A program made the translations under genes and the position numbers. A stretch of DNA of 64,000 nt. Source: an uncultured Bacteroidota bacterium (GTDB taxonomy: Bacteria > Bacteroidota > Bacteroidia > Bacteroidales > 4484-276). The notes beneath the pieces are model-generated. The model saw nothing but the letters and a program-made list of their open reading frames with translations, was not told the DNA's origin and ran no database searches. Below are positions 54,575 through 61,605 of the stretch, piece after piece. Each line of letters opens with the position of its first letter. Position 1 is the first letter of the stretch. The stretch spans positions 18,054 through 82,053 of the forward strand of contig CAJATL010000192.1 in NCBI GenBank assembly GCA_903944895.1, read 5' to 3'.

Positions 54575-55129
54575 TTATTTTACCAGGTATTTATCAAGTG
54601 TTGCTTCAAGCTCTTCAGCAGTGAAATTCTTTGCGATAACAATCCCGTTGGCATCGATCAAAAATGTTCCCGGAAGATTTTTTACGCCAAAAAACCTGAC
54701 ATCTGCATCTTTCCAGCTATCTAAAACATAAACATTACTCGTCCATGGATATTTTTGTTTGTCGAGTGCATCAATCCAGGTTGCACGTTCTTTATCCAGA
54801 CCAATGCAGTAAACGTCGAAACCGTTACCTTTTTTGAATTTTTTGCCGTTGTATTTTTCATAGGTTTTAATGAACTTGACATTTTCGGTGACACAATGGC
54901 CGCAAAGTGAATTCCACATCACCAGCAAAACCATTTTACCGCGTAACTGTGAGAGCTTTAACATGGTACTGTCGGCTCCATAGGCTTCAAAATCGCCCAA
55001 ATCCTGACCAACTTCATTTCCAATTTCGATACCGCTCGAACCTGCATTCTGTGCCTTGATTTGCTGAGGTGCACCAAAAAACATCATGGTAAAGGCTAAA
55101 AAAAGCGAAATACTAAGTACTTGTTTCAT
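54575..55129 (-). CDS. TlpA-like thioredoxin-fold protein, exported
   Basis: 184 residues with signal peptide (about 1-26, ending I-K-A-Q). The thioredoxin-fold domain has the redox motif C-G-H-C (Cys76, Cys79) in V-M-W-N-S-L-C-G-H-C-V-T-E-N, and a later P-G-T-F-L-I-D cis-proline segment. It is likely a periplasmic thiol-disulfide reductase or peroxiredoxin-like protein; the N-S-L before the active site is a variant of the usual A-S-W. A TATTTTTG box on the minus strand at 55164-55171 may be its promoter. Confidence 0.88.
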   Translation of the reverse strand: MKQVLSISLFLAFTMMFFGAPQQIKAQNAGSSGIEIGNEVGQDLGDFEAYGADSTMLKLSQLRGKMVLLVMWNSLCGHCVTENVKFIKTYEKYNGKKFKKGNGFDVYCIGLDKERATWIDALDKQKYPWTSNVYVLDSWKDADVRFFGVKNLPGTFLIDANGIVIAKNFTAEELEATLDKYLVK

Positions 55130-55269
55130 ATTTTATAAGTTTTAAATTTATCAATTATTCCTGCAAAAATAGAACTATCTGCTTTGCTGTAAAAAAAGCA
55201 TAATTTACATTTAACTAAGTTTAACGTCTGTGTTAACCAATTGTAAAGAGCCAATCAGGCTTAAATATA

Positions 55270-55277
55270 TATTTTTG
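55270..55277 (+). promoter_or_regulatory. -7 box (TATTTTTG) of the kinase-RapZ gene
   Basis: TAnnTTTG match 22 bases before the TTG start at 55299. No TTTG lies at ideal -33 spacing. It supports the TTG start over an upstream GTG at 55230. Confidence 0.4.
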
Positions 55278-55298
55278 ACCATTAAAAACCGTACCATT

Positions 55299-56723
55299 TT
55301 GAACGAAATAATCATAAAAAAACTTAGCAATCTTTTTCTGAGCTGGAGCCTCGAAGACCCCATCCTAATTAAAGCATTGCCATCATCCGGCTCCAACCGA
55401 CAGTATTATCGGATTACCGGTAAATCGCACCAAGTTGTAGGTGCTTTTAACGATAACCCAGCCGAAAATAAAGCGTTTATCAGCCTCAGCCGCCAATTTC
55501 GCAAATCCGGGTTGAAAGTGCCTTCGGTTTTTTGTGTGAGTGAAGACCTTTCATGCTACCTGATTGAGGATTTGGGAGATGAAATACTTTTTGACAGGCT
55601 TGCCATTTTACGGCAAAGAGACGGAATTTCGGCTGAGTTTTTAGATTATTATAAAAGACTTCTGAGCGATTTAATTCAATTTCAACTGGTTGCCGGCAAA
55701 AACATCGATTTTTCATCCTGTTATCCTGTTGCCGAATTTGACAGTCAAGCCTACCTTTGGGATTTAAATTATTTTAAATATGACTTTCTGAAACCACTCC
55801 AAATTCCTTTCGACGAATATTTGCTGGAGTTGGATTTCAGGGAATTTGCGGCTTTGCTGATGATTCCTGAAAACCGCTACTTTGTTTATCGCGACTTCCA
55901 GGCCCGAAACGTGATGATAAAAGATGACACTCTTTACTTTATCGATTTTCAGGGTGGCCGGAAAGGACCGCTTCATTACGACCTTGCTTCGCTGCTTTTC
56001 CAGGCGCGTGCCGACCTGCCCTTTGAAACACGTGAATTTCTTTTGGATCATTATATTGCCAAAGCTGCCGCAATTGAACCTGATTCGATAAAAGATTTCC
56101 GCCGGCAGTATTATCATTTTGCGCTCATCAGGGTGTTACAAACGCTTGGGGCTTATGGTTTCAGGGGGCTTTTTGAGAGAAAACAGCATTTTCTCCAGAG
56201 CATCCCCAAAGCCATCGAAAATATTAACTGGCTTCTCGAAAATGATAAAATCCCTTCTAATCTCCCTGAATTAAAAAAATGCCTCGGATTTTTGGTTTCC
56301 AATCAAAATATTAAAGAAATGTTTTCTCCAAAACTTACAGTCGAAATCAACAGTTTCTCTTACAAAAGAGGCATTCCTGCCGATTTGAGCGGCAATGGTG
56401 GCGGCTTTGTTTTTGATTGCCGTGGGCTGCCCAATCCCGGCAGATACGAGGAATACAAAGCATTTACAGGCCTCGACACTAAGGTTTCAGACTATCTGGA
56501 GACTTTTCCGGAAGTTGGCGAATTTATCGAAAGCGCATTCCGCATGGTTCAGGGTTCGGTAAAAACTTACACCAGCCGGAATTTCTCAAACCTGATGATC
56601 AGCTTTGGTTGCACGGGAGGCCGGCACCGCTCCGTTTACTGTGCGGATCAGTTAGCCCGGAATTTACAAAACTACCCTGGAATTAATTTAGTTGTCAGGC
56701 ATCGTGAACAAGAAAAAATCTGA
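55299..56723 (+). CDS. APH-like sugar kinase fused to RapZ C-terminal domain
   Basis: About 474 residues from TTG 55299 (GTG 55230 is upstream of the candidate promoter). Residues about 1-330 are an aminoglycoside-phosphotransferase-like kinase: S-S-G-S-N-R-Q-Y-Y-R as nucleotide loop, F-V-Y-R-D-F-Q-A-R-N-V-M with catalytic Asp199 and Asn204, and F-I-D-F-Q-G-G with Asp216. This resembles AmgK, the anomeric kinase for MurNAc and GlcNAc. Residues about 344-474 match the RapZ C-terminal domain: F-S-Y-K-R-G-I-P, F-D-C-R-G-L-P-N-P-G, G-C-T-G-G-R-H-R-S-V-Y (437-447) and V-V-R-H-R-E. In E. coli RapZ this domain binds glucosamine-6-phosphate. The MurU-like gene downstream supports a role in cell-wall sugar salvage; that role is inference. 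Confidence 0.85.
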   Translation: MNEIIIKKLSNLFLSWSLEDPILIKALPSSGSNRQYYRITGKSHQVVGAFNDNPAENKAFISLSRQFRKSGLKVPSVFCVSEDLSCYLIEDLGDEILFDRLAILRQRDGISAEFLDYYKRLLSDLIQFQLVAGKNIDFSSCYPVAEFDSQAYLWDLNYFKYDFLKPLQIPFDEYLLELDFREFAALLMIPENRYFVYRDFQARNVMIKDDTLYFIDFQGGRKGPLHYDLASLLFQARADLPFETREFLLDHYIAKAAAIEPDSIKDFRRQYYHFALIRVLQTLGAYGFRGLFERKQHFLQSIPKAIENINWLLENDKIPSNLPELKKCLGFLVSNQNIKEMFSPKLTVEINSFSYKRGIPADLSGNGGGFVFDCRGLPNPGRYEEYKAFTGLDTKVSDYLETFPEVGEFIESAFRMVQGSVKTYTSRNFSNLMISFGCTGGRHRSVYCADQLARNLQNYPGINLVVRHREQEKI

Positions 56724-56756
56724 GGTGTTAATCTGACAAACGCAAAGCCCAAAATT

Positions 56757-56879
56757 ATGTCGAAAAAAATGTGCAAAAAAGATAAACCCAAACATTCGGA
56801 AAAGGACAAATTTGAATGCAAAAGCTGCAAGCAAACCGCCGATTCGAAGGAAAAACTCTGCAAACCCGAAAAATCGTGA
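56757..56879 (+). CDS. 40-residue Cys/Lys-rich small protein
   Basis: Small open frame from ATG 56757 to TGA 56877. The protein is very basic, with Cys at positions 6, 21, 24 and 35: F-E-C-K-S-C-K-Q-T-A and K-L-C-K-P-E-K-S. The C-x-x-C pair plus a further Cys suggests a zinc-knuckle- or ribbon-like metal site. It lies 33 bases after the kinase-RapZ gene and 32 bases before the nucleotidyltransferase gene, in the same direction, as part of a probable operon. I recall similar short Lys/Cys-rich proteins in Bacteroidota but cannot name a family. It is too short for usual gene finders, so it would easily be missed. Confidence 0.65.
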   Translation: MSKKMCKKDKPKHSEKDKFECKSCKQTADSKEKLCKPEKS

Positions 56880-56911
56880 AATGAGCAATTTTAAACCTTT
56901 CTAACTCACCA

Positions 56912-57640
56912 ATGAAAGCCATGATTTTTGCTGCCGGATTAGGCACCCGATTGCGTCCGTTAACTAATGAAATTCCCAAAGCGCTTGTTCCGGTTAACGG
57001 AAAACCTGCGCTGGAGTGGCTTATCCTGAAATTAAAAAAATCAGGGATAACACAAATCATCATCAACGTTCATCATTTTCCCGACAAGGTGATCGGTTTT
57101 ATCAACGAAAATCATGCTTTCGGAATCGACATCGAAATTTCGGATGAACGTGAGATGCTTCTCGACACCGGTGGAGGCCTGAAAAAAGCTGCCTGGTTTT
57201 TTGATGACGGGAAACCATTCCTGGTTCACAATGCCGATATTTTATCCAACATAAATCCGGATGAAATGCTCCGTCATCACCATCAGCATAAGGCTTTGGC
57301 GACATTGTTCGTCCAGGAAAGAACAACTTCACGTTACCTGATTTTTGATGACGAAAAACGGTTAACCGGATGGAAAAACACAAAAACCAACGAAGTAATT
57401 CTTTCACGGAAAAATGCCACCAACCCGAAGGATTTTGCATTTAACGGTATCCACATCATAAACCCTGAAATTTTTACCCTCATGACAGAGCAGGGAAAAT
57501 TCTCCATTATCGAAACTTACCTCCGACTGGCAGACACGTTTCAAATTGTTGGTTACGAGCCAAAAAACAGCCTTTGGATGGACATCGGAAAGATTGAAAA
57601 CCTGCCGGAGGCCAACATGTTGGCAAGGCAGATTTATTAA
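56912..57640 (+). CDS. MurU-like sugar-1-phosphate nucleotidyltransferase
   Basis: 242-residue single-domain NDP-sugar pyrophosphorylase. The activating motif G-L-G-T-R-L-R-P-L-T with P-K at residues 9-23 is complete, with A-L-V-P-V-N-G-K-P, V-H-N-A-D-I-L as the metal-binding Asp segment and M-D-I-G near the end. The short length without a hexapeptide acyltransferase domain is as in MurU, which makes UDP-MurNAc from MurNAc-1-phosphate in the AmgK-MurU route. The upstream gene encodes the matching kinase type. Another sugar such as mannose or glucose is possible. Confidence 0.85.
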   Translation: MKAMIFAAGLGTRLRPLTNEIPKALVPVNGKPALEWLILKLKKSGITQIIINVHHFPDKVIGFINENHAFGIDIEISDEREMLLDTGGGLKKAAWFFDDGKPFLVHNADILSNINPDEMLRHHHQHKALATLFVQERTTSRYLIFDDEKRLTGWKNTKTNEVILSRKNATNPKDFAFNGIHIINPEIFTLMTEQGKFSIIETYLRLADTFQIVGYEPKNSLWMDIGKIENLPEANMLARQIY

Positions 57641-57728
57641 ATTGGTGGGCGCTTCCGGAGGCTTTTCAGTGGTCAAAAACAATAATTATCAGGGTTTTGC
57701 TTTATTAAGAGAATTCCAAATGGAATCT

Positions 57729-57736
57729 TAATTTTG
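57729..57736 (+). promoter_or_regulatory. -7 box (TAATTTTG) of the LysM glucosaminidase gene
   Basis: TAnnTTTG match 20 bases before the ATG at 57756; the -33 match is off-spacing. Confidence 0.45.
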
Positions 57737-57755
57737 CATCCTTCAGCATAAAAAC

Positions 57756-58733
57756 ATGAATCGGATAATCAATTCAACCTTTCATTTTTCCATTTTTTCG
57801 CTTCTGTTGGTTTTTTCAGGTTTTGAGATGATTTCAGCTCAGTCGGCACCAAAAATTTCCAAGCTGGAATACATCGATAAATACCGCGATATTGCCATCC
57901 AGGAAATGAATGAGTTTAAGATTCCTGCAAGCATTACACTTGCGCAGGGAATTTTGGAATCGGGCAGCGGCAACAGTCGGCTCGCCACTGAGGCCAACAA
58001 TCATTTCGGAATTAAATGTCACTTGGGATGGGATGGTGAATTTATCAGAATGACCGATGATGCTCCCGACGAATGTTTCAGAAAATACAAGCATGCCTAC
58101 GACTCGTACAAGGACCATTCGTTTTTTCTGAGCCAGCGCGAAAGGTATGCTTTTCTTTTTGACCTCGAAATTACCGATTATAAAGGCTGGGCAAGGGGTT
58201 TGAAAAAAGCCGGTTACGCCACCAACCCAAAATATGCTGACCTTTTAATTAACATTATCGAAGAATTTGAACTTTATAAATTAGATATTAATCAAGGGCC
58301 ACCCATTGCCATAACACCCTTTCCCAACGAAATCCCAAAAGGAAAAGAACGCGAATATGAGGCGTTTGCTGTTTGGAAAAACGACCGGAAGATTTTTTTA
58401 AATAATGACCGGAAATTCATTTTCGCCCGAACCGGAGATGATTTTTATAAAATTGCCGGCGATTTTAACATTTATGCTTACCAGGTATGGAAGTACAACG
58501 ATTTGAGCAAAGCCTCAAATTTGAAAGAAGGCCAGATGATTTACCTCCAAAAGAAGAAAAATAAGGCAGAAACAGCATTTCATACGGTGGTTCCCGGTGA
58601 TACAATGCTTGCAATTTCGCAACTTTACGGGATAAAACTTTCAAAATTGTACAGCTACAACCGCATGGAAAAAGGCAGCAGCCCGCGAACCGGACAGATT
58701 TTATGGTTACAGGAAAAGAAGCCAAAGAATTAG
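57756..58733 (+). CDS. Exported N-acetylglucosaminidase with LysM repeats
   Basis: 325 residues. Signal peptide (about 1-29, ending I-S-A-Q), then a GH73-type glucosaminidase domain (about 35-180) with catalytic Glu68 in G-I-L-E-S-G-S-G-N-S and N-N-H-F-G-I-K-C, as in FlgJ-like enzymes. Two LysM-type segments follow: about 230-265 (F-Y-K-I-A-G-D-F-N-I-Y-A-Y-Q-V-W-K-Y-N) and about 278-322 (H-T-V-V-P-G-D-T-M-L-A-I-S-Q-L-Y-G-I-K). It cleaves peptidoglycan glycan strands. It follows the predicted amino-sugar salvage genes after 115 bases with its own promoter box, so a shared peptidoglycan role is likely. A short repeat block begins at its stop codon. Confidence 0.92.
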   Translation: MNRIINSTFHFSIFSLLLVFSGFEMISAQSAPKISKLEYIDKYRDIAIQEMNEFKIPASITLAQGILESGSGNSRLATEANNHFGIKCHLGWDGEFIRMTDDAPDECFRKYKHAYDSYKDHSFFLSQRERYAFLFDLEITDYKGWARGLKKAGYATNPKYADLLINIIEEFELYKLDINQGPPIAITPFPNEIPKGKEREYEAFAVWKNDRKIFLNNDRKFIFARTGDDFYKIAGDFNIYAYQVWKYNDLSKASNLKEGQMIYLQKKKNKAETAFHTVVPGDTMLAISQLYGIKLSKLYSYNRMEKGSSPRTGQILWLQEKKPKN

Positions 58734-58812
58734 GCGTAAGGCGGGAGGCATAAGGCGTGAGGAAAGAGGAAAGAGGAGTAAAAAAAGAGTATTGAGAGGC
58801 GTAAGGCGTAAG
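58733..58812. repeat. Interspersed GGCGTAAGGCG-type repeat block
   Basis: GGCGTAAGGCG occurs at 58733-58743 and 58798-58808, with a variant (GGCATAAGGCG) at 58747-58757 and purine-rich spacers (GAGGAAAGAGGAAAGAGG) between. The block begins at the last base of the glucosaminidase stop codon. The gap 58734-58897 shows no gene. Confidence 0.7.
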
Positions 58813-58897
58813 AAAGGCAAAGAGAATGTTTTTTTTACACGAAATTAATTCATCAGGATAATCTGATTTTGGTTGCTTTATCTTTCCGTAAATAATA

Positions 58898-59749
58898 ATG
58901 ATGACAAATAGCTGTATTGTTCTTGAGGGTGGTGGCATGCGCAGCGCTTTTACCAGCGGGGTGCTGGAATATTTCCTTGAAAAAGGTTTTCATTTCGACC
59001 GGATCATCGGCGTTTCTGCCGGGGCCTGTGCCGGAGCTTCCTATATTTCGGGACAGAAAGGAAGAAACTGGAAAGTAAATGTCGAATTTCCTTCCGATAA
59101 ACGTTTTATGGGTTTTTATCACCTGATTACCAAAGGCTCGTACTTTAACGTTCCGTTTATTTTTAGAGAAATTCCTGAAAAGCTGGTGCCGTTTGATGAA
59201 CAAGCTGCTTTTGATAACCCCGCCGAATTTGATGTCGTAATTACCGAGTTTGCCACAGGAAAAAGTGTTGTCCTTACAAAAAAAGACATAGCCAGAATCG
59301 GCATGAGCACAGCACTTATCGCTACGTCGAGCATTCCTGTTATTTCACAACCCGTTTCGATTGATGGCCGGCTATTTTATGATGGCGGGGTTGCCGACTC
59401 GATTCCTGCAAAATATGCTTTAACCAAACACGCTAAAGCTGTTGTCGTTCTTACCCGCCCCAGGGGTTACCGGAAAGGAAAAACGAAAAATTCCAGTCTG
59501 ATAAAATTTGCATTCAGGAAGCATCCTGAGTTTATGAGAGCCATGCTCAGCCGGAATGAGGAATACAACAATACCCTGGATTTCTGTGATCAGATGGAAA
59601 AGCAAGGAAAGCTTTTCCTGATTGCACCTTCGGCTGATTATGCCATCGGGCGCACCGAAAGCAGCTTGAAAAAACGGGCCGACCTGTACGATCATGGTTA
59701 CAAACTGATTCAGGAAAAGTTCGATGAAATGAAAGCTTTTCTAAAATAA
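58898..59749 (+). CDS. Patatin-like phospholipase
   Basis: 283 residues, no signal peptide. Oxyanion hole G-G-G-M-R-S at residues 11-16, nucleophile motif G-V-S-A-G (Ser40) and Y-D-G-G-V-A-D (Asp162) complete the patatin Ser-Asp dyad. The C-terminal part is helical and basic. The length is similar to RssA/YjjU-type bacterial patatins, which hydrolyse acyl chains of lipids. Two adjacent ATGs (58898, 58901) are possible starts. Confidence 0.93.
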   Translation: MMTNSCIVLEGGGMRSAFTSGVLEYFLEKGFHFDRIIGVSAGACAGASYISGQKGRNWKVNVEFPSDKRFMGFYHLITKGSYFNVPFIFREIPEKLVPFDEQAAFDNPAEFDVVITEFATGKSVVLTKKDIARIGMSTALIATSSIPVISQPVSIDGRLFYDGGVADSIPAKYALTKHAKAVVVLTRPRGYRKGKTKNSSLIKFAFRKHPEFMRAMLSRNEEYNNTLDFCDQMEKQGKLFLIAPSADYAIGRTESSLKKRADLYDHGYKLIQEKFDEMKAFLK

Positions 59750-59844
59750 TTCCTGATAGAAATTAGCTGCCAAAAAACGAGTAATTATTTGGATGTTTGA
59801 GGATTAAAAAGTAAGATGATTGTTTTTGATGCATGGCTTTTTCA

Positions 59845-61086
59845 TTACTTCTCCATCAAAACAACCTTTCTGCAAAACCTGCCTTCGCTATTTCCGACAA
59901 CCAAAGTATAAATTCCCCGTGGAAAATCAGCCACTCTAATCGTAAGCAAACCATTCTCCTTTTTGTAGGGAACTTCCATTTTTCCTGAACCGGAAATATC
60001 AGAAAGCGAAACAGTAAAAGCCTGATCGGTGAAGGGAACACTGACATGAATTTCGTTCGTGGCGGGATTTGGGAAACAATTAATCTTCCAACCATCAATC
60101 TCAGTTTCATCAACCGAAACTGTCGAAATCAATTTTAGGATTATCCCGCCACCACCGACGATGAAACCCGTATTTCCAATCAATTTGATGTCGTTTAACT
60201 GGCTGGAGCCGATGTTAAGACTGATGGTTTCCCAGCTTAGTCCGCCATCCTGCGATTCGGCGAGATAAGCATTGTCACCGGCAATTACCCCGAAAGAATT
60301 TTTAAAATCGATGCAGGTTAAAGGTTGCGGGAAATCTGTTGCATCCCAGGCGTTATTGCTCCAACCGCCAAAAGGAGCAAGAAAACCGCCACCGGGCACG
60401 AAGTAAGTGCCGACGACAAAACCATGATTTTCGTCGGTGAACTTACAGGCTCTGGCAAGGCCTTCATACATCACACCACCCCAGGTTGGGTAAAAGTTCT
60501 GGTAATCCCAGGTTTGCCATTCGAGGGTGTAACCCAGCAAGGGTTGAAAAACCGAGTTCCATCCCACGACGATTCCCATGTTTGCGTTAACCATCGAAGC
60601 CCCATAAAATGTGCTCATGTAACCATCATTTACCACCGTCCATGTTTCTCCAAAATCGCTGGTAACGATGATGGCATTGGTTTGGCCGGTGATGACGCCT
60701 CTTCCGGAAGCCAAGTCAAAACTGATGTCGAGGAGGTCGTACTCCACATTTGGAATAAAAATCTGTTGCCAGGATTGTCCGTGGTTTTCAGAAATCAAAA
60801 CAGTCCCCATCTCACCTACAGCAAAAACCCTTTCGTTGCTGGCAAAGGCAACTCCACGCAAATCTGACGAAACGCCCAAAGCCACCGGCAACCAGTCGAC
60901 ACCACCATTTGAGGTATAAATAATCGTCCCGGCATCACCCACGGCTATGCCGGTTTCGGTTGAGATAAAACCGACATTGTTCAGGTTTTTGATGGTGCCT
61001 GATTCCGAAAGTTGCCAAAAATGCTGCGGAAACAATGGCAAGCCAAGGTTCAACAATAAAAAGAAAAGTAATACTCGTGTTTTCAT
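59845..61086 (-). CDS. Secreted propeller (YCF48/BNR-like) protein with T9SS domain
   Basis: 413 residues from the ATG at 61086, giving the signal peptide M-K-T-R-V-L-L-F-F-L-L-L-N-L-G-L; an upstream in-frame ATG at 61146 lies before the candidate promoter and is rejected. Repeats with G-x-A-V-G-D-A-G-T-I-I-Y-T-S-N-G-G-V-D-W and V-G-E-M-G-T-V-L-I-S-E-N-H-G-Q-S-W form a beta-propeller of the YCF48/photosystem-stability kind. The end carries a type A T9SS domain (C-F-P-N-P-A-T-N-E-I to C-R-K-V-V-L-M). Function unknown; it is a monocistronic unit. Confidence 0.85.
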   Translation of the reverse strand: MKTRVLLFFLLLNLGLPLFPQHFWQLSESGTIKNLNNVGFISTETGIAVGDAGTIIYTSNGGVDWLPVALGVSSDLRGVAFASNERVFAVGEMGTVLISENHGQSWQQIFIPNVEYDLLDISFDLASGRGVITGQTNAIIVTSDFGETWTVVNDGYMSTFYGASMVNANMGIVVGWNSVFQPLLGYTLEWQTWDYQNFYPTWGGVMYEGLARACKFTDENHGFVVGTYFVPGGGFLAPFGGWSNNAWDATDFPQPLTCIDFKNSFGVIAGDNAYLAESQDGGLSWETISLNIGSSQLNDIKLIGNTGFIVGGGGIILKLISTVSVDETEIDGWKINCFPNPATNEIHVSVPFTDQAFTVSLSDISGSGKMEVPYKKENGLLTIRVADFPRGIYTLVVGNSEGRFCRKVVLMEK

Positions 61087-61106
61087 AAAGTCATTTTTTG
61101 ATTTGA

Positions 61107-61136
61107 CGAAAGTAAGAAATTTCGGATAATTACAAA
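61107..61136 (-). promoter_or_regulatory. Candidate promoter of the propeller gene
   Basis: Minus strand: TTTG (61136-61133), 18 nt, TACTTTCG (61114-61107). Both boxes are close to consensus, and the start would fall near 61100, between the two possible ATG codons. Confidence 0.5.
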
Positions 61137-61436
61137 ACCTCTGCACACAGCAAAAAGCTATGAAAACATTACCTTGTGCACTAAAATAAAATCATATCCA
61201 AAGCTACAATGAAATACCAGGGCGCCCTATCGAGAGTTCAAGCCGACCTGGAATACCAGGATGCTTCGTGTCATTGAAAGGCATTTTATCAAATAACAAT
61301 TCTTTTCAAAATCATGATAATGTTAACCAAATACTTAAAAATAAGGATTAGAAAACCGCCGTATTGTTGTACTTTTGAAACCCAGTAATTATATCTTTGA
61401 GTCTGGTCTAAAAAGGCATCAAAAATAAAAAAATAT

Positions 61437-61548
61437 GGCTAAAGCCCTGAATATCACGAACATCAATTGCCCCGACCTTAAGGTCGGGGCAATTGAAAAT
61501 CAGGTAGTTACCGGGCTTTAGCCCAAAATCAACCAGTTTTTAGACTGG
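61437..61548. repeat. Nested palindromic element
   Basis: Outer arms GGCTAAAGCCC (61437-61447) and GGGCTTTAGCC (61513-61523) enclose a 32-bp perfect palindrome without loop (61464-61495; half-site CAATTGCCCCGACCTT). A further small hairpin (CCAGT/ACTGG) lies at 61533-61548. The 459-base gap 61147-61605 has no gene that I can support. Confidence 0.8.
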
Positions 61549-61605
61549 GCTCATTGTTATAAATGCTTTTCTGAATTTATTCACACAAAATTCAAGTTAA
61601 GTATT

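Noticed and set aside
58465..58938. 157-codon minus-strand frame
   Set aside because: Shadow of the glucosaminidase gene and of the GGCGTAAGGCG repeats; the repeated L-T-P-Y-A-S is a repeat artefact.
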